DNA of 16,263 nucleotides, from positions 1 to 16,263 of the forward strand of contig CAMHER010000018.1 in assembly GCA_946184215.1 (NCBI GenBank), written 5' to 3'. This DNA comes from an uncultured Clostridia bacterium. Lineage in GTDB: Bacteria > Bacillota > Clostridia > Oscillospirales > Oscillospiraceae. Positions 1 through 6,034 of this stretch are shown in pieces (position 1 is the stretch's first letter; every line of letters starts with the position of its first letter). The position numbers and the translations under genes are program-made. The notes under the pieces were generated by a model, which worked only from the letters and a program-made list of their open reading frames with translations, was not told where the DNA came from and did not search any database.

Positions 1-37
1 GTAAGGCAGGTGCTCTAACCAGCTGAGCTATGCTCCC
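1..37 (-). tRNA. tRNA-Val (UAC), 5' half only
   Basis: Read on the minus strand, the sequence starts GGGAGCA (acceptor 5' strand), then TA, a GCTC D-stem with AGCTGGTTA loop and GAGC, then anticodon stem CCTGC and loop bases C-T followed by TAC. The window edge falls exactly after the anticodon, so the 3' half lies outside. The body matches the usual clostridial valine tRNA. Nothing can be said about an encoded CCA or about further tRNAs downstream. Confidence 0.9.
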
Positions 38-53
38 GCGCGACAGCTTTGTT

Positions 54-82
54 ATCATACTAAAAAAATCCAAAGTTGTCAA
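54..82 (-). promoter_or_regulatory. Promoter of the tRNA-Val transcript
   Basis: On the minus strand a perfect -35 box TTGACA (82-77) is followed after 17 bases by TATGAT (59-54). Transcription would start about 10 bases before the mature tRNA 5' end at 37, as expected for a stable-RNA promoter. The AT-rich 38-104 stretch contrasts with the GC-rich genes around it. Confidence 0.85.
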
Positions 83-104
83 TATCTCAAATGAAATTTT
101 TTCT

Positions 105-127
105 TCCGGGCGGCACAGCCGCCCGGA
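105..127 (-). terminator. Hairpin after hslO, possible terminator
   Basis: A perfect 10-bp GC-rich inverted repeat (TCCGGGCGGC / GCCGCCCGGA, 3-base loop) lies 4 bases past the hslO stop codon. The minus-strand tail is AAGAAAAAATTTC rather than a clean T-run, so it may act as a weak terminator or as a 3' end stabiliser. It separates the hslO operon from the tRNA promoter. Confidence 0.55.
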
Positions 128-131
128 CATT

Positions 132-1010
132 TTATTCGGCTTCGCCGTCGGCAAGCTCGCGGATCTCGGCCGGAGTAAAGGAATAGACCCTGTCGCAGAA
201 CTGGCAGCTGACGGAGATATCCTTGCCCTCGGCGGCGATATGGCCCAGCTCCTCACGGCCGATGCTGCGCAGCGCGTCCTTCACACGCTCATGAGAGCAG
301 TAACAGCGGTATTCGATCTCCTTTTCACCGACGATGTGATGCTCAAGGCCCTTGAGCACCTGTTCAAACACGGCCTCCGGCCCGTCCTCGTCCAGGATCG
401 TCGTCAGCTGATCCATCAGAAAAATGTTCTCCTCCAGCTTTCCGATCAGCGCCTCGTCCGCGCCGGGCATCAGCTGGACGATGAAGCCGCCCGCGGCCTT
501 GATACTGCGGTCCGTATCCACAAGGACACCGAGCGCGCAGGCCGAGGGGACCTGTTCGCTTTCGGTGAGGTAGGCGGTGATATCCTCCGCAATCTCGCCG
601 GAGACAAGCTCGGTAGAGCCGATGTAGGGCTCCTTCAGACCGATATCACGGCTGACGGTGACCATGCCGTCACGCCCGACGGCGCCGCCTACGTTCAGCT
701 TTCCGTCCTTGCGCAGGGGCAGATCCACAAAGGGATTCTCCACATAGCCGCGCACATTGCCGCCGGAATCCGATACCGCGACGACGCTGCCGACAGGCCC
801 GCCGCCGTTGATGCGGATCGTAAGGCTGCCCTTTTCCTCTTTCATCATATCGCCCAGCAGCGAGGCGGCGCACAGCGTGCGGCCCAGCGCGGCGGCTGCC
901 GTGGGGCTGAGACTGTGAATCGAGCGGGCGCGCTCAACAGTATCGCGGGCGGTGACGACGGCCATTTTGACGTATCCGTCCGCCGCGGTGGCACGAATGA
1001 TCTTATCCAT
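132..1010 (-). CDS. hslO: Hsp33 redox-regulated chaperone
   Basis: This 292-residue protein is full length for Hsp33, a cytoplasmic holdase that is switched on by oxidation and binds unfolding proteins. The C-terminal zinc switch is visible as Cys236-x-Cys238 and Cys269-x-x-Cys272, the family's CxC...CxxC pattern. The N-terminal domain carries the usual RINGGGPVG and DIGLKEPY-like stretches (about residues 66-73 and 122-129). The ATG at 1010 is preceded by an AGGAG site. It is the last gene of the operon after the methyltransferase, with a 35-base gap, and is followed by a hairpin. Only its redox chemistry is suggested by family knowledge; no regulatory site of its own is seen. Confidence 0.96.
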   Translation of the reverse strand: MDKIIRATAADGYVKMAVVTARDTVERARSIHSLSPTAAAALGRTLCAASLLGDMMKEEKGSLTIRINGGGPVGSVVAVSDSGGNVRGYVENPFVDLPLRKDGKLNVGGAVGRDGMVTVSRDIGLKEPYIGSTELVSGEIAEDITAYLTESEQVPSACALGVLVDTDRSIKAAGGFIVQLMPGADEALIGKLEENIFLMDQLTTILDEDGPEAVFEQVLKGLEHHIVGEKEIEYRCYCSHERVKDALRSIGREELGHIAAEGKDISVSCQFCDRVYSFTPAEIRELADGEAE

Positions 1011-1045
1011 ACAGATTCTCCTCTTTCCGGACGGAAAAGCCGTCC

Positions 1046-1774
1046 TCAGGCTTTACGCTTTGCGCAGACAAAGACACGGCCGGCATCTCCCTGGGGCCCG
1101 TCGCTGACAAAGCGTACAGACTCAAAACCGTGGGAGCTGAGCGCGGAGCGCAGCGTTTCGGGGGTGTGGGCATATTCGATATGTTCCTCGCCACTGCGCC
1201 GCCAGAGCGCGCCTTCCCGTTCAAAGAGATCCATGCCGTAGACGAGGCAGTTTTCCGCCTCATCGAAATCCGCGCGCCAGAGACAGAGCATATCGTCATC
1301 CTCGTCGACAGACACGCTGCCGTCCAGAGCGCGCAGGCTCTCGGGCGATTTGACGTCAAAAATCAGCAGCCCGCCGGGGCGCACAAAGAGACACAGGCGG
1401 CGGAACACCTCACCCAGATCCTCGCCGGGCAGATAATTGATCCCGTCAAGGGAGCAGAGGGCGGCGTCCACCGTGCCGTAAAGGTCAAGCTCCTGGGCGC
1501 TCTGACAGAGGAACAGCGGCGCAGGAGAGAGAGATGCGGCCTTTTCGCGCGCCTCCATCAGCATCTCCTCCGACTGATCCGCGGCGATCATCTCATAACC
1601 GCGGCGGCTCATCTCCGCCGTCAGCGTCCCCGTGCCGCAGCACAGGTCGAGCAGAAGGCGGAACTCGCCGCCGTCGCGTGCGAATTCCGCCTCATAAAAG
1701 TCCGCGAAGCTGCCATAGGGAATATCGCCCGTCAGCGCGTCATACCACGCCGCAAGCGGACCGTAGCAGTTCAT
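1046..1774 (-). CDS. Class I SAM-dependent methyltransferase, substrate unknown
   Basis: A 242-residue cytoplasmic methyltransferase of the Rossmann-like class I fold. Motif I, the SAM-binding loop, is DLCCGTGTL at about residues 43-51; the acidic residue after strand 2 lies in AADQSEEML (about 64-72); a later strand reads CSLDGINYL. N-terminal features (YDALTGDIPYGSFADFYE) match the methyltransferases commonly annotated in Firmicutes beside ribosome or tRNA genes, but the substrate cannot be read. Its ATG overlaps the stop of the upstream regulator gene (ATGA, 1771-1774), indicating translational coupling, and an AGAGGG site sits just upstream. It could act on a small molecule, protein or RNA. 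Confidence 0.9.
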   Translation of the reverse strand: MNCYGPLAAWYDALTGDIPYGSFADFYEAEFARDGGEFRLLLDLCCGTGTLTAEMSRRGYEMIAADQSEEMLMEAREKAASLSPAPLFLCQSAQELDLYGTVDAALCSLDGINYLPGEDLGEVFRRLCLFVRPGGLLIFDVKSPESLRALDGSVSVDEDDDMLCLWRADFDEAENCLVYGMDLFEREGALWRRSGEEHIEYAHTPETLRSALSSHGFESVRFVSDGPQGDAGRVFVCAKRKA

Positions 1775-2076
1775 TTTCCCTCTTCCTCCGCGGCGGCCAG
1801 GCGCGAAAAGACGATCTCATAGCCGCCCTCGCCGTATTGCAGCGAGCGGTTGACGCGGCTGATCGTTGCGCTGGAGGCGCCGGTTTCGGCCAAAATGTCG
1901 TTGTAGATCATGCCCTTGTCCAGACAAACGGCGACCTGATAGCGCTGCTCCATCGCCATCAGTTCCGAAACGGTGCAGAGGTCATCGAAAAATTTCATAC
2001 ACTCGTCGACGTCACGCAGGGTCAGGATCGCTTTATACATGTTTTCGCTGCGCGGCTTTTTCGGGAGTTTATTCAT
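1771..2076 (-). CDS. YerC/YecD-family TrpR-like DNA-binding protein
   Basis: A 101-residue protein of the YerC/YecD family, which shares the helical fold of the tryptophan repressor TrpR. The helix-turn-helix lies around residues 53-80 (KGMIYNDILAETGASSATIS followed by RVNRSL). The family's target genes and ligand are not established. I place the start at 2076 rather than at the ATG at 2088: GGAGGG (2081-2086) stands 4 bases before the 2076 ATG, while the upstream ATG has no such site. It is the first gene of an operon with the methyltransferase (4-base overlap) and hslO. A good promoter lies at 2124-2152. Confidence 0.92.
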   Translation of the reverse strand: MNKLPKKPRSENMYKAILTLRDVDECMKFFDDLCTVSELMAMEQRYQVAVCLDKGMIYNDILAETGASSATISRVNRSLQYGEGGYEIVFSRLAAAEEEGK

Positions 2077-2080
2077 GTTG

Positions 2081-2086
2081 CCCTCC
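2081..2086 (-). promoter_or_regulatory. Ribosome binding site fixing the yerC-like start
   Basis: GGAGGG on the minus strand, 4 bases before the ATG at 2076 and overlapping the ATG at 2088. This makes the shorter protein (MNKLPKK...) the likely product. Confidence 0.75.
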
Positions 2087-2123
2087 ATAGATGAAATTTC
2101 AAGTTACTTCCAATTCCTTTTTT

Positions 2124-2152
2124 ATCTTATCACTTTAACCTGTAAAAGTAAA
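2124..2152 (-). promoter_or_regulatory. Promoter of the regulator-methyltransferase-hslO operon
   Basis: On the minus strand TTTACT (2152-2147) is followed after 17 bases by TAAGAT (2129-2124), with a TG one base before the -10 box (extended -10). It lies 48 bases upstream of the chosen yerC-like start. An imperfect dyad (ACTTTA / TAAAAGT, 2132-2149) occupies the spacer. Confidence 0.7.
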
Positions 2153-2252
2153 GAGAAAAAATGAAAAAATCATCCGGTATTTTCGGAAGATTTGCATAAA
2201 ATACAAAAAGGAATAAAGGAAAGGCGAGCGTGCCGCCGGGATTTTGATGCAA

Positions 2253-2270
2253 CTGTGCCGACCGGCACAG
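2253..2270. promoter_or_regulatory. 18-bp palindrome upstream of the nfeD promoter, possible operator
   Basis: CTGTGCCG and CGGCACAG form two perfect 8-bp arms around a 2-base centre. The centre is too short for a stable RNA hairpin loop and there is no T-run, so an operator for a dimeric regulator fits better than a terminator. It ends 7 bases before the proposed -35 box at 2278. Confidence 0.55.
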
Positions 2271-2277
2271 AATTTAC

Positions 2278-2306
2278 TTGCGCAAAGTACGCTGAGAGGA
2301 TATAAT
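2278..2306 (+). promoter_or_regulatory. Promoter of the nfeD-SPFH operon
   Basis: A perfect TATAAT (2301-2306) stands 17 bases after a weak -35 candidate TTGCGC (2278-2283). The start codon of nfeD lies 36 bases downstream. The weak -35 and the neighbouring palindrome suggest that the promoter may need or be blocked by a regulator. Confidence 0.7.
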
Positions 2307-2341
2307 AAAAACAGGAAAAAGCCGAAAGGAGGAGAAGGCAT

Positions 2342-2788
2342 ATGTTCGCATCTCAAGGCAGTATGACAGCCGCATGGGTCGTGCTGATGATCGTGTTCCT
2401 TGTGGTCGAGGGGATCGTTCCCGGTCTGGTCTCGATCTGGTTCGCGCTCGGCTCTCTTGCGGCGCTGATCTCCGCTATGCTCGGCGCGCAGGTCTGGCTG
2501 CAGGCGCTGTGGTTCGTCGTGATCTCGCTTGCGGCGCTGGCGGTGACAAGGCCGCTGGCAAAGAAGTACGTCAACTCGCGCACCCAGGCCACAAACGCCG
2601 ACATGCTGATCGGACAGGAGTGTATCGTGAAGGAGCCGATCGACGCGCTCCGCGGTACCGGTGCCGTCACCGTGGGCGGAAAGGAATGGACAGCGCGCTG
2701 CAACAGCGCGGAAGAGACGCTGGAAGCGGGGGCCGTGGCCGTCGTTGAACGGATCGAAGGCGTCAAGCTGATAGTCAAAAGAAAGTAA
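2342..2788 (+). CDS. NfeD-like membrane protein
   Basis: A 148-residue short-form NfeD protein. Hydrophobic segments cover about residues 10-29, 31-49 and 53-70, followed by a basic PLAKKYVNSR stretch and a soluble beta-rich domain (about 85-147) with the VTVGGKEWTARC core of the NfeD OB-fold. These proteins sit in the cytoplasmic membrane and pair with SPFH/stomatin proteins, which is exactly the next gene here (33-base gap to the chosen start). Short NfeD forms lack the serine protease domain of the long forms, as does this one. AAAGGAGG at 2325-2332 precedes the ATG. The function proposed for the pair is membrane organisation or protection; this is family knowledge. Confidence 0.92.
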   Translation: MFASQGSMTAAWVVLMIVFLVVEGIVPGLVSIWFALGSLAALISAMLGAQVWLQALWFVVISLAALAVTRPLAKKYVNSRTQATNADMLIGQECIVKEPIDALRGTGAVTVGGKEWTARCNSAEETLEAGAVAVVERIEGVKLIVKRK

Positions 2789-2809
2789 TCAATTTACACT
2801 TATATGATC

Positions 2810-2814
2810 GGAGG
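2810..2814 (+). promoter_or_regulatory. Ribosome binding site fixing the SPFH start
   Basis: GGAGG with 7 bases to the ATG at 2822. It lies inside the frame opened by the upstream ATG at 2804, which has no comparable site, so the 2822 start is preferred. Confidence 0.75.
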
Positions 2815-2821
2815 AACACTT

Positions 2822-3703
2822 ATGGCTATTCTCATTGTTATCGCAATTGTTATCCTGGCGCTGATCATCATCAACATCCGCGTCGTCCAGCAGGCAAGGG
2901 CCTTTGTCATCGAGCGTCTTGGCGCTTATAAGGAAACCTGGAACGTGGGCCTGCACGTCAAAATGCCGTTTATCGACCGCGTGGCCAAAATCGTCTCCTT
3001 AAAGGAGCAGGTTGCCGACTTCCCGCCCCAGCCCGTTATCACGAAGGATAACGTCACCATGCAGATCGACACGGTCGTCTATTTCCAGATCACCGACCCG
3101 AAGCTCTTCACCTATGGCATCGAGCAGCCTATGGTCGCCATCGAAAACCTGTCCGCAACGACGCTGCGTAACATCATCGGCGACCTGGAGCTCGACCAGT
3201 GCCTGACCAGCCGCGACATCATCAACTCCAAGATGCGCTCGATCCTCGACGAGGCGACCGACCCCTGGGGCATCAAGGTCAACCGCGTGGAGCTCAAGAA
3301 CATCCTGCCGCCCAAGGAGATCCAGAACGCCATGGAGAAGCAGATGAAGGCCGAGCGTGAACGCCGTGAGGCCATCCTGCGCGCCGAAGGCGAAAAGCGC
3401 GCCGCGATCCTGGAGGCCGAAGGCGAAAAGGAATCCGCGATCCTGCGCGCCGACGCCAAGAAGCAGCAGCAGATCCTGGAAGCCGAAGGCGAGGCCCAGG
3501 CCATCCTGAAGGTCCAGACCGCCACGGCCGAAGGCATCCGCCTGATCAACGAGGCTGCCCCGTCCGACGCGGTGCTGCGCATCAAGGCGCTGGAGGCCTT
3601 TACCTCCGCCGCGAACGGCACGGCGACCAAGATCATTATCCCCAGCGAGATCCAGGGCCTGGCCGGGCTGGCTGCCGGCGTGATCGAAGCCACCAAGGAA
3701 TAA
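2822..3703 (+). CDS. SPFH/stomatin-family membrane protein (QmcA-like)
   Basis: A 293-residue SPFH protein. A single N-terminal membrane anchor spans about residues 2-19, followed by the SPFH domain (about 20-170; ARAFVIERLGAYKETW, ITKDNVTMQIDTVVYFQI and ENLSATTLRNIIGDLELD are typical of stomatin/QmcA). A charged coiled coil follows at about 178-235, in which four 11-residue units carry the pattern xxAILxAEGEK (bases 3365-3496). The C-terminus (IIPSEIQGLAGLAAG) is also family-like. Such proteins form large ring or cage oligomers at membranes, often with an NfeD partner, here the preceding gene. I start at 2822 because of GGAGG at 2810-2814; the ATG at 2804 would add six residues. Confidence 0.95.
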   Translation: MAILIVIAIVILALIIINIRVVQQARAFVIERLGAYKETWNVGLHVKMPFIDRVAKIVSLKEQVADFPPQPVITKDNVTMQIDTVVYFQITDPKLFTYGIEQPMVAIENLSATTLRNIIGDLELDQCLTSRDIINSKMRSILDEATDPWGIKVNRVELKNILPPKEIQNAMEKQMKAERERREAILRAEGEKRAAILEAEGEKESAILRADAKKQQQILEAEGEAQAILKVQTATAEGIRLINEAAPSDAVLRIKALEAFTSAANGTATKIIIPSEIQGLAGLAAGVIEATKE

Positions 3704-3726
3704 GATCCCTGCACAGAACGGAAAAA

Positions 3727-3756
3727 CAGTACCGGCAGGCTTTCTGCCGGTATTGT
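3727..3756 (+). terminator. Hairpin terminator or attenuator after the SPFH gene
   Basis: A 9-bp perfect stem (TACCGGCAG / CTGCCGGTA, loop GCTTT, 3730-3752) extends to about 13-14 bp if one G-U pair is allowed. It is preceded by AAAAAC and followed by TTGTTATG, a poor T-run. It may end most SPFH transcripts while letting some continue into hexokinase, for which no convincing promoter is visible between 3704 and 3779. Confidence 0.6.
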
Positions 3757-3779
3757 TATGAAGGGAAGAGAGTGACAGA

Positions 3780-5048
3780 ATGATGACCGCAAAGGAATTT
3801 TTATACCGCCACGGCATGTCGCCGGAGCAGATCGCGCCGGAAATCTACGCCCCGAAGATGGCGCAGAGCATGCGTGAGGGACTTGCAAAAGACGGCTGCA
3901 TGCTGCCCATGATCCCCACCTATCTGAGAAATGACGGGGAGGTTCCGCAAAACGTCAACGCCGTTGTGATAGACGCGGGAGGCACGAACTTCCGCTGCGC
4001 GCTGGCACATTTCTCCGACGGGGTCTGCCGGATCACCGAGATGAAAAAGATGCAGATGCCCGGTATCGGGAAAAGCGTGACCTGGGACGAGTTCATCTGC
4101 TTTGTGGCGGACTGCATCATGCCCTATATGGACCGCGCTGACCGGATCGGCTTTTGCTTTTCCTACTCTGCCGACATCACACCCGAGATCGACGGACGTG
4201 TGATCCGCATTGACAAGGAGGTCGTTGTCACAGGCTCGGAGGGCAAGCTTGTTGGCGCATCCCTGCTTGAAGAGCTGGAGCGCCGCGGCTGCCGGGGAAA
4301 GCGTATCGTGATCCTCAACGATACGGCGGCGGTGCTGCTCGGCGTGTCGGCTACGCTTGAGAAAGAAAAGTACAGCGACTTCATCGGCCAGATCAACGGT
4401 ACGGGCAGCAATACCTGCTGCGTCGTTCCGATGAAGAGAATCGGCAAGCTCCGCGGGGAGGGAGACACGGGCATTATTGTGAATATCGAATCCGGCCTGT
4501 ATGACGGATTCCCGCGCGGCGACTTTGACCTGGAGCTGGATTGTGAGAGCAACAACCCCGGTTCCAAGCATCTGGAAAAGATGACGGCGGGCGTCTATCT
4601 CGGTTCGCTGTGCCGGATCATGTTTGAGGCCGCCGTCAACGAGGAGGTCCTCTCCGCCGAGAGCGGCGAGAAGATCGCCGCACGCGGACACTTTGACGCC
4701 GCCACGATCGACGCCTGGGCAAGCGGCGAGGATCTGAAGGACATCGCCGCAAGCGAGAGGGACGCGGTCTTTATCCGGGAAATCTGCCTCGCGGCTATCG
4801 ACCGCTCGGCCAGGTGCATGTGCGTCAATCTTCTGGCCATCGCGCTGCTCAACGACAGCGGAAAGGACAAGCCCGTGTGCGTCTGTGCCGAGGGCTCGCT
4901 CGTTCAGAAGAGCCGGCATTTCCGGCCGCTGCTGGAGCACTATCTGCACGCTTACGCCGAGGGCGTATTCGGAAGAAAGCTGGAATTGACTGTTGGATAC
5001 GAAACCACGCTTCCCGGCGCCGCAGCCGCGGTACTTCTCAACAAATAA
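3780..5048 (+). CDS. Hexokinase of the eukaryotic type
   Basis: A 422-residue sugar kinase that phosphorylates a hexose, probably glucose, using ATP in the cytoplasm. Unlike common bacterial glucokinases it carries the eukaryotic hexokinase signature set: phosphate loop DAGGTNFR (65-72), FSYSAD (127-132) and Lys146 in RIDKEV where eukaryotic enzymes have TK, catalytic NDTAAV with Asp181, GTGSN (207-211), NIESG with Glu237, NNPGSKHLEKMTAGVYLG with Glu266, and GSL near the adenosine site. All expected glucose-binding residues appear present except a Thr-to-Asp change at the TK pair. ATG codons at 3780 and 3783 are both possible behind AGGGAAGAGAG. A strong terminator follows. No hexose transporter lies nearby, so the substrate is not confirmed. 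Confidence 0.92.
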   Translation: MMTAKEFLYRHGMSPEQIAPEIYAPKMAQSMREGLAKDGCMLPMIPTYLRNDGEVPQNVNAVVIDAGGTNFRCALAHFSDGVCRITEMKKMQMPGIGKSVTWDEFICFVADCIMPYMDRADRIGFCFSYSADITPEIDGRVIRIDKEVVVTGSEGKLVGASLLEELERRGCRGKRIVILNDTAAVLLGVSATLEKEKYSDFIGQINGTGSNTCCVVPMKRIGKLRGEGDTGIIVNIESGLYDGFPRGDFDLELDCESNNPGSKHLEKMTAGVYLGSLCRIMFEAAVNEEVLSAESGEKIAARGHFDAATIDAWASGEDLKDIAASERDAVFIREICLAAIDRSARCMCVNLLAIALLNDSGKDKPVCVCAEGSLVQKSRHFRPLLEHYLHAYAEGVFGRKLELTVGYETTLPGAAAAVLLNK

Positions 5049-5062
5049 GTTTACATAACATC

Positions 5063-5114
5063 AAAAACACAGAAAAACAGATCGCCCAAGTGCGCTGTTT
5101 TTCTGTGTTTTTTT
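5063..5114 (+). terminator. Intrinsic terminator after hexokinase
   Basis: A perfect 18-bp stem (5063-5080 with 5095-5112) encloses a 14-base loop that can pair internally (CGC/GCG), followed by further Ts to 5114. The A-rich left arm gives a T-run on the other strand too, so it could act in both directions, though both neighbours point rightward. Confidence 0.9.
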
Positions 5115-5126
5115 CGCAATTCCCAG

Positions 5127-5155
5127 TAGCAAAGAGCATCCGGCTATGCTATAAT
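5127..5155 (+). promoter_or_regulatory. Extended -10 promoter of nrdR
   Basis: TGCTATAAT (5147-5155) is a perfect extended -10 element. The -35 region at the right distance (TAGCAA, 5127-5132) is weak, as is common for extended -10 promoters. I see no convincing NrdR box (paired 16-base sites) around it. Confidence 0.7.
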
Positions 5156-5190
5156 AAACGCAACTACAACATATCGGGGGAGAAAGAGAT

Positions 5191-5646
5191 ATGAAGTGCC
5201 CGTTTTGCGGATATACCGACAGCAAGGTCATTGATTCACGCCCGGCGGAAGAGGGCTCGACCATTCGGCGCAGAAGAGAGTGTTTGGCCTGCCAGAAGCG
5301 TTTTACTACCTATGAGATCATCGAGCGTCTGCCGCTGGTCGTCATCAAGCGCGACGGCAGCCGCCAGTCCTTTGACAAGGTCAAGCTGATCAACGGCATG
5401 GTCCGCGCCTGTGAAAAGCGCCCTGTCACGCTCTCCCAGCTTGAGGCGATCGCCGACGAGATCGAGCAGGAGCTCCAGAGCGGACTTGAGCGCGAGATCA
5501 GCACCGTCGATATCGGCGAAATGGTCATGGCGCGGCTGAAGAATGTCGACGAGGTCGCCTATGTGCGCTTTGCCTCTGTCTACCGCAGCTTCAAGGATAT
5601 CAATACCTTCATGGAGGAGCTCTCCAAGCTGCTGACGGAGAAGTAA
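5191..5646 (+). CDS. nrdR: Transcriptional repressor NrdR
   Basis: A 151-residue NrdR, the usual family length. It represses ribonucleotide reductase genes when its ATP-cone senses ATP/dATP. The N-terminal zinc ribbon is seen as Cys3-x-x-Cys6 and Cys31-x-x-Cys34, with the typical VIDSRPAEEGSTIRRRREC between. The ATP-cone covers about residues 47-137 (VIKRDGSRQSFDKVKLINGM, then VAYVRFASVYRSFKD). A GGGGGAG site precedes the ATG. It is transcribed alone here from its own promoter; no ribonucleotide reductase gene is in the window, so its regulon is elsewhere. It converges on the DUF4363 gene with only 10 bases between the stops. Confidence 0.98.
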   Translation: MKCPFCGYTDSKVIDSRPAEEGSTIRRRRECLACQKRFTTYEIIERLPLVVIKRDGSRQSFDKVKLINGMVRACEKRPVTLSQLEAIADEIEQELQSGLEREISTVDIGEMVMARLKNVDEVAYVRFASVYRSFKDINTFMEELSKLLTEK

Positions 5647-5656
5647 AAAAGCTTTC

Positions 5657-6034
5657 TCAGAAAATGCTGCTCAGCCTCAGCGCGTCCATCCGTTCAAGAC
5701 TGTCGAGATGGTAGAAAAGACGCAGATAGTCGTCACGGCTATCCTTTTCCTCGCCGTGCAGAGAGGCGGACAGGTCAAAAAACGCGTCTGACACGGCATC
5801 GATTTCAGTCTGACGGAGAAAAATATGGGCATAGTCCGCCGCGGACTGCCACCGCTCCATCGCCGTCTCCAATTCCGAGACGGCGAGTTGCGTGTTACTC
5901 CTCTCCCACGCGGCGGAGGAACGGCTGACAGCCTCCTCGATATCCTCGACGAGGTTGTCGAGATAACGGATATTGCCCAGCAGAATGCCAAGCAGTAAAA
6001 TCAACAGCATGATGGCAATCACTTCCCGTCTCAT
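5657..6034 (-). CDS. DUF4363 family protein, membrane anchored
   Basis: A 125-residue protein with an N-terminal hydrophobic anchor (about residues 5-22, IAIMLLILLLGILLG) and a helical remainder rich in charged residues. The pattern (LDNLVEDIEEAVSRSSAAWE, TAMERWQ, DDYLRLFYHLDSLERMDALRLSSIF) fits the DUF4363 family, whose function is unknown and which often follows a DUF421 gene in Clostridia, as it does here. The start at 6034 overlaps the DUF421 stop (ATGA, 6031-6034) with AAGGAG upstream, so the two are translationally coupled. A start at 6058 is open but would place eight extra residues (MCEKGACE) inside the DUF421 gene with no advantage. Confidence 0.85.
   Translation of the reverse strand: MRREVIAIMLLILLLGILLGNIRYLDNLVEDIEEAVSRSSAAWERSNTQLAVSELETAMERWQSAADYAHIFLRQTEIDAVSDAFFDLSASLHGEEKDSRDDYLRLFYHLDSLERMDALRLSSIF

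Noticed and set aside
30..1241. Long open frame on the plus strand opposite hslO and the methyltransferase gene
   Set aside because: It is antisense to two recognisable genes, overlaps the tRNA and its promoter, and its translation is low-complexity Ala/Arg/Asp-rich with no family features. This is expected in GC-rich DNA.
2161..2240. Sporulation-sigma promoter (GCATAA at about 2194) in the yerC-nfeD intergenic region
   Set aside because: No matching -10 element lies at the spacing expected for sigma-F or sigma-G, and the downstream gene already has a housekeeping-type promoter.
3704..3779. Separate promoter for hexokinase
   Set aside because: TATTGT-like matches fall inside the hairpin and lack a -35 box at the right distance, so I do not call one.
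3801..4949. 382-codon open frame antisense to hexokinase
   Set aside because: It is the mirror of a well-conserved coding frame and has no domain or ribosome binding site.
5156..5190. Possible NrdR box in the nrdR leader
   Set aside because: Only fragments such as ACAACATAT resemble half of the consensus, and no pair at the expected spacing is present.
5647..5656. AAAGCTTT palindrome between nrdR and the DUF4363 gene as a terminator
   Set aside because: The stem is AT-rich and about 5 bp at most, which would not be stable enough for intrinsic termination.
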